64,000 nt of DNA from Glycine soja (taxonomy: Eukaryota > Streptophyta > Magnoliopsida > Fabales > Fabaceae): NCBI RefSeq assembly GCF_004193775.1, contig NC_041007.1, positions 26,935,323 to 26,999,322 on the forward strand, in the 5' to 3' direction. Below, piece after piece: positions 37,334 to 48,650 of the stretch. Within the stretch, counting starts at the first letter, position 1. Every line of letters starts with the position of its first letter. The position numbers and the translations under genes were made by a program. Under the pieces are notes generated by a model that was not told the DNA's origin, did no database searches, and worked only from the letters and a program-made list of their open reading frames with translations.

Positions 37334-37930
37334 CCAAGTCAAATATAAATATTAAAATGTTATAATATATTTAAATATTTTACAATAGTAATTATTTAAT
37401 CACAGATAAAAACAATAATTTTGACTCCATATTTATTTCCAAATTAATTTTGGCTCCATTTTATTCATAAGGTGCAAATACATGAAACATAATTTAAAAA
37501 ACCATCTACATGGAACTCAAAATTGATTCAATTCAAATATAAAATATTAAACTTGGATAATATATTTTTTTTTTAAGAAATTAGTCAAATATAAATATTG
37601 AATTGCTATAATATATTTAAATATTTTAAAATAGTAATTATTTTGGTTGATTGGAAATTGGAAACACCTAAAAACAAACAAAAAGACACACCCTAAACTA
37701 TCTAGAACAATAATAGTATGAAGGGGAGGAGAAGGAACACCCCAAATAACTAGTAGGGTGTCTTGCTTAGACTCACATTCTAAAAAGAAAATGGACAACA
37801 CTTTTAAAATCTCTATCAATATAACTAGTGGAAATGTTCCAATTTCTATGTTTGTATGCTAGATTTCAATTTGATCCTTGAGAATCACATCTTAAGGCTG
37901 TAAAAAGAATCTTACATTATCTAGTAGGTA
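35930..37930. other. AT-rich intergenic DNA
   Basis: No gene is supportable in these 2 kb. The sequence is AT-rich with many stops. The only distinct feature is the TG microsatellite at 37,271-37,330. Confidence 0.6.
37271..37330. repeat. (TG)30 microsatellite
   Basis: An uninterrupted run of 30 TG units. Pure long dinucleotide runs of this kind are usually length-variable between individuals. Confidence 0.98.
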
Positions 37931-37939
37931 CCACTAACC

Positions 37940-38210
37940 AATGTTTGTTCTATAAGAAAAATTAAGATTTTAGGTTAGTAGGTTACATGTGAAGGTTTTA
38001 GGTTAGTAGGTTACTATGATGCAAACTATGTAAGAGACAAAGTGGAAAGGAAGAGCACATGTGGAGGTTGTCACTATATTGGACCTTGTTTGATATCTTG
38101 GGCAAGCAAAAAAAAATTCCATTGCTCTATCTACTACTGAAGCCAAATATGTTTTTGTTGCAAGTCGTTGTTCACGACTGTTATGGGTAAAGTATCAGTT
38201 GGAAAATTAC
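37940..38210 (+). pseudogene. Sirevirus-like copia RNase H relic, part 1
   Basis: The translation gives DANYVRDKVERKSTCGGCHY, LISWASKKK and, after a frameshift, decayed CSRLLWVKYQLE-type sequence, the RNase H region of copia elements of the SIRE type. It is cut at 38,210 by a solo LTR and resumes at 39,622. Confidence 0.75.
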
Positions 38211-39621
38211 TGTTAGTCGGTGAATACGACTAACTTTTATGTATAAAACTTGTGTAAATTGTATCAAACTTCTCCAATTTATGGTTATTTTTTAGTGTTA
38301 TAATTACTTTTTGTTAAAGATAGGTAATAAATACGTAGTACTCCCATTTTGTGTATTTAATAATCATTTTCTCTCAATTTCAGGATAATTAGGCAAGTTT
38401 TGAAGTGTTGATTTTCACCCTCTCGCTAAGCCAATCTACTGGCTTAGCGAGCTATCTGCTGAGCGCAACATTCCTCGGCTAAACATGAGAAAGAATCTGG
38501 AAGAAGGATGAGTTGTGCTTGTTTGCTGAGCGAAAGGCCATCCCGCTAAGCGCACCGCTTCAGTCCATCCGCTGAGCGAGAAAAGCCGTGCTAAGTCGAA
38601 ATTCACTAATGCGCGCTAAGCGGTTCTGAAGTGCACTAAGCGCATGAGCACGAACAAAACCACTTGTTTAAGCCTGAAATCAGATTTTAAGAGGGAGTTT
38701 GGCCCTTTCTTCATGCTTCTGCATGTCTAGAGAGTTCTAGAGAGAGGAAAGGCCAAAGTTCCAGAGAGTTTGAGAGATTTTGTTGTGTGAAGATCTGTAG
38801 AGACCAGAGCTGGAAGAGGAAGTCGTCCTGAGAGCTTGAGATGAGTTTGCGAGTGATTGTGAGGTCCTATAGGTGGAGGAGACATCCCCACTACTTGTAT
38901 TTCTGCAATTTTTTATCTTTCTCTTCTCTGTGTTGTAAAGGAAGCTTCCTAGTTATGGAAAGCTAAATCCTCTATTGGATCTTCCTTGTAGGTACTTGAT
39001 GTAAATATCTTTTTTATTTATTTAATGATGTTTTGTGTGTTCATTGTGTTATCATATCTTCATTCTACCATGCTTTTGCCTTGATCATGTAGATGCATGT
39101 GTTTTTAGGATCATTCAACAGTGGAAACTGGTTTGATTCTTAGAACTTGATAGGATGGGGCTAGTTTGTCATATTTTCACGAGGAATTGGGGTACGGTAA
39201 TCTAGTTGTTGTATGTTTGTCTTAATGCGGTCCTGGCCGAGTTTAGTCCAACAAGAGGAATCTGTGGATGATGCTTGATCAGGATTAGGCTAGACTATCA
39301 TGAGGAATCGAGGTTTAGCATTTTAGGAGACACCATAAAACGCATGAGCATTGTTAAGTAGAGAATATCCTTCCAACATCAGGCACCTATTAGGAAGACC
39401 AACATGTTGTCTATTTGTCTTTGCACATCATTACTCACGTGATTTTCCCTTTTAATAGTTAGTTTACACACATGTTCATAATAAACACATCTTTTTTCAC
39501 CCTAGACACATATTCACTAAAATAGCTTTACCAAGTAACACAAGTTCCCCGAGAATTCGATACTCGGTTCTTACCGTTTTATACTACTTGCGCGATCTGG
39601 TGCACTTGCCAGAAGCAAACA
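38211..39621 (+). mobile_element. Solo LTR (1.4 kb) with 5 bp duplication
   Basis: It begins TGTTAGTCGG and ends AAGCAAACA, flanked on both sides by ATTAC (38,206-38,210 and 39,622-39,626). No coding sequence. Between 38,420 and 38,640 it has many GCTAAGCG / GCTGAGCG motifs in both orientations. It splits the copia RNase H coding region cleanly. A solo LTR arises by recombination between the two LTRs of one element. Its orientation is not proven. Confidence 0.88.
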
Positions 39622-39884
39622 ATTACTCTAGTATTGAAAATAATATACCAGTGTATTGTGACAACACTAGTACAACCAACCATCTAAAAATCCCATACAA
39701 CATTCAAAGGCTAAGCATATTGAGATAAGATATCATTGCATTCAAAGGCTAAGAATATTGAGATAAGATATCATTGCATTCAAAGGCTAAGCATATTGAG
39801 ATAAGATATGTGCAAAAAGGTGCTTTTAATATAAAGTTTATAGACACAAATCATCAATGAGTTGATATCTTCACTAAGCCTTCG
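39622..39884 (+). pseudogene. Sirevirus-like copia RNase H relic, part 2
   Basis: It continues the copia relic: VYCDNTS, then AKHIEIRY, VQKGAFNIKFIDTNHQ and VDIFTKPS at the C terminus. A 38 bp unit is repeated nearly three times (from 39,703, 39,741 and 39,779). Since 38 is not a multiple of three, this shifts the frame. A gypsy element then interrupts it; the copia C terminus appears to resume at 46,957. Confidence 0.78.
39703..39816. repeat. 38 bp tandem repeat in copia RNase H
   Basis: Three tandem units of TTCAAAGGCTAAG(C/A)ATATTG... spaced by exactly 38 bp; the third is partial. The unit derives from the coding sequence for the conserved KHIEIRY region. Confidence 0.85.
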
Positions 39885-41036
39885 TGATATGAACCTTCAT
39901 TGCACAAAGGCTGACTTAGAATCGTCTAGGATTAAACCTTGATGGAAAATGCAGAAATTGATTAAGGAAATGATGGAAAATTGGCAAGATTTAAGGGTTG
40001 GGCGGTGGCTAATTTCGTGGGCCTTAATAAGGTGGTTCTTGGCATAAAATGGAAGAATGAGATGATAAAACGTAGGTTAAGTGGTGCTTGGACAGAAATA
40101 TAGAAATGACAATAACTCAAGCTACAAGGCTCCAAATGAGGTTATTCCAAAATGAGGTGAAAGATCTCGTTTTGAAATTCAATTTAGGCTCAAGAATCAT
40201 TTAATTTGAGCGCGTAAAATGGGAGTTATGGCCATGAGATAATTCTGGGCTGAAGTGGATTTTCTGGAATTGTGGTTTGAAAGAACAAGGTTGAAGATGA
40301 AAGGAAGGAAAGAATCACTCTTTCCGGCGAGGGCAACACACAAAGGTATTGAAAGTCCTTTGATATAGCCAGGGTGTTCTTGAATCACTCAAGAACTTAG
40401 GAGAATCACTCTCACTAAGATAAAAGAGATAAACTCTAATTTTCTGAATAAAACTCAACTTGTGTTTATTGATAAAATGGTTCAGCTTATATAAAAGCTT
40501 TACATCAAATTTTAGTAATGATCCACTAACCTAGAATTAAAAGAACTTAATGCCACTAACCTAGGGAGTTAAAAGAACTTAATGGCTGAGTGTAACTGAA
40601 ATTGTCCCAACCAAAAGTCACCCCCAACAACCATCAAGCCAGCCACCATTTGGTCTCCCAAAAGGCTGATGCCTAAGTTGCCAATTGGGCCCTTATTATA
40701 ACTTGAACTAAACCAAACTAAAGCCCTTTTAGTTGATTAACCCAAAACATATTTTTGGTCAGCAACTTTACAAGGATTGGGCCATTATTTAGAAAAACTA
40801 AACACTCTAAAATTGAGACAAAGTGGTGCCATTTTGCCATTTAGTCCTCCTCCATTTGGGCCATGATACAACTCATAACCTTGGACTTTTCTCCTTGAAA
40901 CTTGGGCTTGTATTCAAATAGTATGGACAACACTTGTTGAAGAGCTTCCTTGACTTTCCTTGCTCTAGCCCTTGTCATAGGTCCTCCAAGTCCTTCAACT
41001 GGATCCTTGCCCTTGCTCTTGGTCATGTCCTCATCA
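39885..41036 (-). repeat. 3' LTR of CRM-like gypsy element
   Basis: 1,152 bp, starting TGATGAGGACATGACC and ending TTCATATCA on the minus strand. It includes about 260 bp (about 40,171-40,430) that the 5' LTR lacks. Confidence 0.88.
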
Positions 41037-41960
41037 TTCTCTCCCTCTTGAGAAAGATTTGTCCTCAAATGGGATTCTCCATCTGCATCAAAAAGAGATA
41101 AGTCAGAGACATTGAAGGTGGAACTAACATTATACTCACCGGGCAACTTAACTTTGTAAGCATTGTCATTGATTCTTTCAAGCACTTGAAATGGTCCATC
41201 TCCCCTTGGTTGAAGCTTTGACTTCCTTTGTTCCGGAAACCTTTCTTTTCTCATGTGCACCCAAACCCAATCTTCAGGTTCGAAGACAACCTTCTTTCTC
41301 CCTTTGTTGGCTTGTTTAGCATAACTTTTATTTCTCCTCTCAATTTGATTTTTCACTCTCTCATGAAACTTCTTCACATAGTCCGCCTTTGCTTGAGCTT
41401 CTTTATGCTTAAAAACAGAAACATTATGCATAGGCAAAAGATCAAGAGGAGTTAGTGGGTTAAAACCATAAACAACTTCAAAAGGAGAACAATTAGTGGT
41501 GTTATGAACAACTCTATTGTAAGCAAACTCAACATGGGGGTAAACAACCTTCCCAAGTTTTTAAGTTCTTCTTCAAAACTGTCCTAAGCAAAGTTCCCAA
41601 TGTCCTATTAACAACTTCCATTTGCCCATCGGTTTGTGGGTGACAAGTGGTTGAAAATAACAATTTAGTGCCCAACTTGCCCCACAAAGTCCTCCAAAAA
41701 TGGCTTAGGAACTTAGAGTCCCTATCACAAACAATGCTCCTTGGCAAACCATGGAGTCTCACAATCTCCTTGAAAAACAAATCAGCCACATGGGAAGCAT
41801 CATCAACTTTTTTACATGGAATAAAATGAGACATTTTAGAAAACCTATCAACAACCACAAAAATGGAATCTCTACCACTGCTTGTTTTTGGCAGCCCCAG
41901 AACAAAAACCATGGATAAATCAATCCAAGGATACTCCAAAATTGGCAATGGAGTATACAA
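40841..41960 (-). pseudogene. gypsy integrase and C-terminal domain, broken
   Basis: The integrase core (41,960-41,529) reads [37 protein letters not shown] and [19 protein letters not shown]. The residue normally Asp in the opening (S-M-D-F) is Val here, so the first catalytic acid is lost. After a frameshift the C-terminal part (41,437-40,841) has ERRNKSYAKQANKGRK, FQVLERINDNAYKVKLPGEY and GLGGPMTRARARKVKEALQQ and ends within the 3' LTR. The N-terminal zinc-binding part is scrambled by frameshifts (about 41,970-42,070). Confidence 0.85.
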
Positions 41961-42069
41961 TCCATGAGGCTTTACCTTAGACTTTGCCTTTTACATACAA
42001 TGCAACGTTGACAAAATTTATGCACATCCTTTTTCATACGAGGCCAATAAAAATGTTCTTGTAATGTTT

Positions 42070-43701
42070 CTAAAGTCTTTTGGACCCCAAAATCCCCATT
42101 AAACCTCCTTCATGTGCTTCACAAACAAGCAAATTTCTTGTAGAACATTTAGGCACACACAATTTGTTTTCTTTGAAAAGAAAGCCTTCATGTCTAAAGA
42201 AACCATTTTCTGAAAATTTTTCACAATTTTTAAAAATTTCTCCAAAAGTTTCATCATTTTCATACATGCTTTTCAAACATTCAAGACCAATCAATTTTGT
42301 TTCAAGCATAGAAAGTAATGCATGACGCCGAGAAAGAGCATTGGCTACAATATTACCTTTTCCCTTTTTATGTTTGATAACATAAGGGAATTGCTCTAGG
42401 AATTCCACCCACTTCGCATGCCTTTTGTTAAGCTTGTCTTGCCCCTTGATATATTTGAGGGACTCATGGTCACTATGAATGACAAATTCCTTGGGATAAA
42501 GGTAGTGTTGCCATGTTTTCAAAGTCCGCACTAAGGCCTACAACTCCTTATCATAAGTTGAATAGTAAAGGGTAGGACCACTTAAATTTTCACTAAAATA
42601 AGCAATTGGATGACCTTCTTGCAGCAACACAGCCCCAATCCCAACATTTGAAGCATCACACTCAATTTCAAAAAAAATTTGAAAGTTTGGCAACGCAAGT
42701 ATGGGGGCATTAGTTAGCTTTTGCTTAAGAACATTGAAAGCTTCTTCTTGTTTCTCTCCCCATTTGAAACCAACATTTTTCTTGAGCACTTCATTGAGAG
42801 GTGCTGCCAATGTTCTAAAATCCTTCACAAATCGTCTATAAAAACTTGCTAAGCCATGAAAACTCCTCACCTCGATCACAGACTTAGGTGTAGGCCATTC
42901 TTGAATAGCCCTAACCTTCTCCTCATCAACTTGCACTCCTTTTGAACTTACAACAAATCCAAGAAACACAACATGGTTAGTACAAAAGATGCATTTTTCA
43001 AGATTGGCATACAATTGTTCTTCTCTAAGCACACACAAGACAGATTCTAAATGATCAATATGCAAATCAAGTGAAGTGTTATAGATAAGAATATCATCAA
43101 AGTACACCACAATGAACTTTCCTATGAACTCTCTCAAGATATGGTTCATTAATCTTATGAAAGTGCTAGGAGCGTTAGTTAGGCCAAAAGGCATAGCCAA
43201 CCATTCATACAAACCATATTTTGTTTTAAAAGCAGTTTTCCATTCATCCCCTTCTCTAATCCTAATTTGATTGTATCCACTTTTTAAATCGATTTTAGAG
43301 AAGTAACATGCACCATGCAATTCATCAAGCCTAGGTATAGGATGCCTATATTTAATGGTGATGTTATTAAGGGCTCTACAATCGAAACACATGCGCCATG
43401 TGCCATCCTTTTTAGGGACCAAAATCACCGGGATAGCACAAGGGCTCATACTATCTCTTACCCAACCTTTGCTAATGAGTTCATCCACTTGTCTTTGAAT
43501 CTCTTTGGTTTCTTGTGGATTACTTCTATAGGCTGGCCTATTGGGCAAAGAAGCTCCCGGAATGAGATCAATTTGATACTCAATTCCCCTCAAAGGTGGT
43601 AGTCCACTTGGCACATTTGATGGAAACATGTCTTGAAAATCCTGCAAAAGAGTTTTAACACTAGAAGACACTTCAAAATCATCAAAAGTGTTAGTGGTCA
43701 A
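42070..43701 (-). pseudogene. gypsy reverse transcriptase and RNase H
   Basis: A single frame from 43,701 to 42,070 with one stop (TAG at 42,538-42,540, replacing the Tyr codon in the KELYALVR motif). The reverse transcriptase keeps VLVPKKDGTWRMCFDCRALN, KIDLKSGYNQIR and the active site VVYFDDILIY. The usual DML before DELHGA is missing (PIPRLDELHGACYFSKIDLK). RNase H keeps ECDASNVGIGAVL and [13 protein letters not shown], but the final ADALSRR motif reads ANALSRR, so a catalytic Asp is Asn. Confidence 0.9.
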
Positions 43702-43704
43702 AAT

Positions 43705-44289
43705 CTAATTTTTGCAAAACAAGATGTATAGTGACTGTTTAGCACGAAACAACCTCTTGACCTCACTTTTTATGGCTAAATAGCTCTCCCTCACTTCAAG
43801 TGTTTCACTCTTCTTTTGTTCACTCTTTTTCCTCTCAAGTGTTTCCCTCTTTTTCTCACTCTCAAGTGTTTTGCTCACTTTTTCTTTTTCTCTTTTCTCT
43901 TGAAGAAGTTTTTCTCTCATTTTCTTTTTATCCTCACACACTTCTTGTGGACTCAATGGTTTGAGCACAACCTTTTTGTCTTGGTGCATGAAAGAGATCT
44001 TGTTGGTGTAACCGTCATGATTGGCTCTTTTATCAAATTACCATGCTCTCCTCAAAAGTAAGTGACTGGCCTTCATAGGAACAACATCACAGAGTACCTT
44101 ATCATTGTATTTCCCAATGGAAACGTCCACTTCAACTTGCTGCCTTACTTGTACCTCCCCATACTTACTAAGCCATTGAAGTTTGTATGGCCTAGGATGT
44201 GGTTTAGTAGCTAAATTTAGCTTTGACACTAATCTAGCACTAGCCACATTGGTGCAACTATCTCCATCAATGATCACCATGCACACCAA
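43705..44289 (-). pseudogene. gypsy protease and linker
   Basis: The frame starting at 44,289 carries the aspartic protease: MVIIDGDSCTNVASARLVSK, in which the expected D-[ST/G]-G reads DGD. After a stop at 44,038 the same frame gives a highly charged Lys/Glu-rich linker (43,989-43,705; EKKRETLERKKSEQKKSETL) before the RT. A short local duplication (GATCACCATGCACACC, 44,270-44,306) marks the frame break with gag. Confidence 0.8.
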
Positions 44290-44371
44290 TGATCACCATG
44301 CACACCTTGCCATTGATTAAACATTTAGTGTGAAAGATGTTTTCTCTTTGGCTCTCCTCCTGATGCTTCAA

Positions 44372-45430
44372 TTAACCACCAAGTAACCATCTAATCATCA
44401 ACAAATCTCCCTCCGGAGTCTCCTCTTCCTCTACGTACTCACTCTCCTCTTCCTCTTTAACATCAGATTCACTTATATATTCTCCATCTCTAAGAACCAT
44501 GGACCTTTTGTTAGGGCACTCATAAGCATAGTGTCCTAGGCCTTGGCACTTGAAACACTTCACATCTCTACTCCTTTTAGAGGGTTCCTCTTGGGACTTT
44601 GAGTGAGTTTTTGATGGGGTAGGTGTGGAACTACTAGAAGTAGCAGCCCCATCTTTCTTACCTTTGTCTTTCCAACTAGAAGAATCAAAGTTGGTAAAAC
44701 TCCTCTTAGCTACTCCTTTCCTTTTTAATTGTTGCTCTACTTGGATTGCTTTGTGAAGCAAATCATCCATTTCAACAAACTCCTGCAGCTCAACAATATC
44801 ACGGATATCATTAGTCAAACCATTAAGAAATCGAGTCATAGTTACCTCCTCATCTTCTTCAATCTTTGCTTGAATCATGAGCACATCCATTTCCTTGTAA
44901 TACTCCCCAACCCCCTTGTTGCCTTAGGTTAGTTTTTGGAGCTTGAATTTCAAATCCCTTGAGTAACTAGTCGACACATACCGCTTCCTCATGATCCTTT
45001 TCATCTCTGTCCATGTATCAACCATTGGTTCTTCATTTCTTGCTCTCTCCTTTTGTAGCTTGTTCCACCACACAAGAGCATAGTCGAAAAACTCCGTGGT
45101 GGCAAGCTTCACCTTTTGGTCCTCCTCATAGTTGTTGCATGAGAAAACATTCTCTATTTTCATCTCCCACTCCAAGTAGGCCTCCAGATCATTCTTTCCT
45201 TTAAAGGGAGGAATGTTGAGTTTAATACCATCAATTCGGTTTTGTCTAGGAACACCATCATTCCCTCTTCTCCTCCTTTCTTCTTCATTATGATTTCTAT
45301 TCTCCCTTTGATCCAACCTCTCATGGAGCGCATCATCTCGTTGTTTCATTAACCTCTCCAAATGTTGCATCAAAGCTTGCATTTGGAATTGCGAAAGCCC
45401 CACTCCATCATTAGGATTTGTTCCTGCCAT
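44372..45430 (-). pseudogene. gypsy gag
   Basis: Gag starts most likely at MAGTNPNDGVGLSQFQMQAL (45,430). It has the retrotransposon gag core (PFKGKNDLEAYLEWEMKIEN, YALVWWNKLQKER), one stop at 44,924, then continues in frame (FLNGLTNDIRDIVELQEFVE) to a zinc knuckle CFKCQGLGHYAYECP and an acidic tail. It would form the virus-like particle and package RNA. Confidence 0.88.
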
Positions 45431-45994
45431 CTCAAATAAACAAATCAAACATAATAAGACAATTATAGTTTCTGTTTGAATACCTCACCCACTCAAGTGT
45501 ATCACACAATTATGGCTTTTCTCTAATGAAACACTCTTGCCTTTTACCACTCTAATTCCCCTTGAGTTCTTAGGCAATTCAAGAGATTATGGCCACAACA
45601 AAGAACAATTCACCAAAATGTGTAAGGTAAGGCTAGAGAGACAAGGAAAAGGTTAACCAAGAAAAAGGCTAACAATGTTTTTAGACACAAATGAAGGAAA
45701 TAAAATTCAGAATTTAGGAATTCAAGTAACAATCCTTCATGCAACCAATATATTACCTTAAAGAGATTTTTTTTAAAGTTCTTCAAGCATGAACCATTCA
45801 GTCCAATTTTTTTTTAATTTTTAATTTTGCTTATACGAATTTCTGCTCTTTTTTTTATAACAAAGAGATCAAAAGGCTTAACTTTTACAATGGTTCAGCC
45901 TAAAAAAAAATATAAATAAGAAGGTAATATAAATGGCAAAGAGAATAAAGAAGGATGTTACCCAATATTTCCAACAAAGGAAGTGTTGATCCTA

Positions 45995-46016
45995 GAACCA
46001 GAGCTCTGATACCAAA
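45995..46016 (-). promoter_or_regulatory. Primer-binding site of CRM-like gypsy element
   Basis: On the minus strand ATTTGGTATCAGAGCTCTGG follows the 5' LTR end (..TCATATCA), complementary to the 3' end of initiator-Met tRNA. Confidence 0.85.
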
Positions 46017-46956
46017 TGATATGAACCCTCATTGCTCAAAGGCTGACTTAGGATCGTCTAGAATTAAACCTTGATGGAAAATGAAAAAATTAATTAAGGA
46101 AAGGATGGAAAATTGGCAAGATTTAAGGGTTGGGCGGTGGCTAATTTCGTGGGCCTTAATAAGGTGGTTCTTGGCATAAAATGGAAGAATGAGATGATAA
46201 AACGTAGGTTAAGTGGTGGCTGGACAGAAATACAGAAATGACAATAACTCAAGCTACATGGCTCCAAATGAGGTGATTCCAAAACGAGGTGAAAGATCTC
46301 ATTTTGAAATTCAATTTAAAGAGATAAACTCTAATTTTCTGAATAAAACTCAACTTTTGTTTATTGATAAAATGGTTCAGCTTATATAGAGGCTTTACAT
46401 CAGATTTTAGTAATGATCCACTAACCTAGAATTAAAAGAACTTAATGCCACTAACCTATGGAATTAAAAGAACTTAATGCCACTAACCTATGGAATTAAA
46501 AGAACTTAATGGCTGGGTGTAACTGAAATTGTGGCAACCAAAAGTCACCCCTAACAACCATCAAGACAGCCACCATATGGTCTCCTAATAGACTGATTCC
46601 TAGGTTGCCAATTGGGCCCTTATTACAACTTGAACTAAACCAAACTAAAGCCCTTTTAGTTGATTAACCCAAAACATATTTTTGGTCAGCCAACTTTACA
46701 AGGATTGGGCCATTATTTAGAAAAACTAAAGACTCTAAAATTTAGACAAAGTGGTGTCATTTAGTCCTCCTCCATTTGGACCATGATACAACTCACAACC
46801 TTAGACTTTTCTCCTTGAAACTTGGGCTTGTATTCAAATAGTATGGATAACACTTGTTGAAGAGCTTCCTTGGCTTTTCTTTCTCTAGCCCTTGTCATAG
46901 GTCCTCCAAGTCCTTCGAGTGGATCCTTGCCCTTGCTCTTGGTCATGTCCTCATCA
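46017..46956 (-). repeat. 5' LTR of CRM-like gypsy element
   Basis: 940 bp, homologous to 39,885-41,036 but with an internal deletion of about 260 bp and an extra copy of a roughly 33 bp repeat (GAACTTAATGCCACTAACCT, about 46,438-46,510). It carries the duplicate of the pol C-terminal coding sequence (46,761-46,946). Confidence 0.87.
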
Positions 46957-47100
46957 CTTTATCTGAACAATGCTTCGTTTGTATAAGGGAACATCTACGT
47001 ATGACTAGTTTATCAAATTAATGAAATATCTGGTTCTAGAGGATAACATTGTCTTACTTTCTTATCATTAATTTGTTGGGACTAATGTTTGTTAAAGTGT
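46957..47100 (+). pseudogene. Probable C terminus of copia RNase H after the gypsy insertion
   Basis: Right of the gypsy 5' LTR a frame reads LSEQCFVCIREHLRMTSLSN and stop. This fits directly after the DIFTKP that ends at 39,884, as in SIRE-type copia RNase H C termini. It supports one copia locus split by the gypsy element. Confidence 0.6.
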
Positions 47101-47394
47101 ACTGACAGAAGAGGAAATGTGTTCACAAAGACAAAAATATTTCAGTTTTTATTGAGAAATGTACACCACAATTTTTGCCATGATTGAAAAACAATTTTCA
47201 AAATATATTTAACGGGATTTGAGTCATTACATCAATCTCCCTCTTCTTTTTGAAAAGTTATAGAAGGCAAATGTGGGCACTTGGAGAAGTTCTTGAAAAT
47301 TTTGAACCGTCGAAAGTATTTGTTCTTGTGCAAAAGCATCGTCTTAGAACTCAAACACTTCAAAACTTTATCTCTTTTTAAAAAAAATTTGAAC

Positions 47395-48650
47395 AATGGC
47401 ACTTCCAAGGAAAAACAAGTCTTTTGGCATCCCTACCATGAACAACGTTGAAGATGCCACTCAAGCTTTCCTTGAAGACTAGTTTATCCTTGGAAAGTGG
47501 ATAAACTTTTAAAGATTGAAGGAGCAAGGCTTTGACGTGAAGGGACTGCAAAATAAGGTGGGTTGGACTTCCTTCCTAGAAAAGTGCAGCACCTAACACT
47601 ATGGCCCCTATGCACCCTTTTGTGGAACTACTAGATAAGATGGAGTCAACATTAGAGGGACTGTTGTTGGAACTTAGGCGATCTCTTCATTCTTCATTAC
47701 TGATACGTTTGGATGTGCTCTGGATGGTCTGACCATGAGCAAAGATTGAGAGAAAGAGATAGCCCAAGAAACTGGGGACAAGCAGCTCTATGGAAAGCCT
47801 TGCCTAAATAGAGGTGATAAGAAGGCTCTAACACCATCTTGACCTATTTATGTAGGATGATCCATAATGTGTTGTTCAACATAGTCATGCCTAGGGTAGG
47901 CTCAAGGGACTATGTCAGTGACAAAGACCATTTCTACATCTACAAAGTAATGATAGGTGAAAAGGTGAATTTGTTTGCGATCATCTTCTTCTACTAGATC
48001 ATGCCTTCTAAGATAGGTTCAATCCCAAGGTGAAGAAGAACCTTATTCCTTATGGAATGCTCTTCACTTAGATCTTAAGGCTAACTAGAGTGGAGGTTTC
48101 TTTGATGGAGCCATCATCTGGAGCCACTCAGCTGAAGGGCTACCTTCATAAAGATGAGGATTGCTGATAAATTCCCAGAGTGTGTGCAAAAGCACATAAA
48201 GAAAAAAGTGGAGAAAAAAGTAATTGAGATTCCTTTCTCTGATGTTCATTAGACTGTAGGAACTCAAGATAATCCTTTGGATCTTGAGTCTGGAGCATTT
48301 TCTCAATAGACGTAGGGGGAGCAAACCAAACCTAGCCAACCCAGACACAAGCTACCCACCAAAAGAAAAGACCACCCTCCATCTTTTGACCATCAACCGC
48401 CAGCCAAGAACTCAACCTCCATCTGACCCCAAAAAGAGAAAAGGGTTTATACTTAGACTCAAACCCTACACCCAAACACAAAAAGCCTACCTTTAGAATC
48501 AAGCCTTTTTAGACCCAACCAATGCCTAAACCTTTACCATCATCCCCTCGACTTGTTTAGAATCCTGAAACTTCCCAACCTACACCACCCATACCATCTT
48601 CTGAGGTGGAAATCTTAGAAACACCTACCCTTGTACCTCACCTTCCTTAG
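47395..48650 (+). pseudogene. env-like / putative plant transposon protein ORF, part 1
   Basis: The translation starts MALPRKNKSFGIPTMNNVED and continues, with many stops and shifts, through QGFDVKGLQNKVGW, VMPRVGSRDYVSDKDHFYIY and KVMIGEKVNLFAIIF. These match the pattern of the putative plant transposon protein domain (PF20167 type) found in plant retroelement ORFs. It lies about 300 bp downstream of, and on the same strand as, the copia RNase H end, which suits the env-like ORF of Sireviruses (inference). An LTR element interrupts it at 48,650. Confidence 0.6.

Larger units (their letters stand above)
39885..46956 (-). mobile_element. Ty3/gypsy retrotransposon, CRM-like, minus strand
   Basis: 7.07 kb with both LTRs (3' LTR 39,885-41,036; 5' LTR 46,017-46,956), an initiator-Met primer-binding site and gag-protease-RT-RNase H-integrase in gypsy order. 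The C-terminal coding sequence runs about 200 bp into the 3' LTR, and the same coding sequence is present at the start of the 5' LTR. This ORF-LTR overlap is a hallmark of CRM chromoviruses. Flanks are CTTCG and CTTTA, a poor duplication. It sits in the copia relic. Confidence 0.9.

Noticed and set aside
41228..41455. Plus-strand ORFs across the gypsy element (also at 42,080-42,325, 43,315-43,602 and 43,816-44,061)
   Set aside because: All are antisense shadows of the minus-strand gag-pol.
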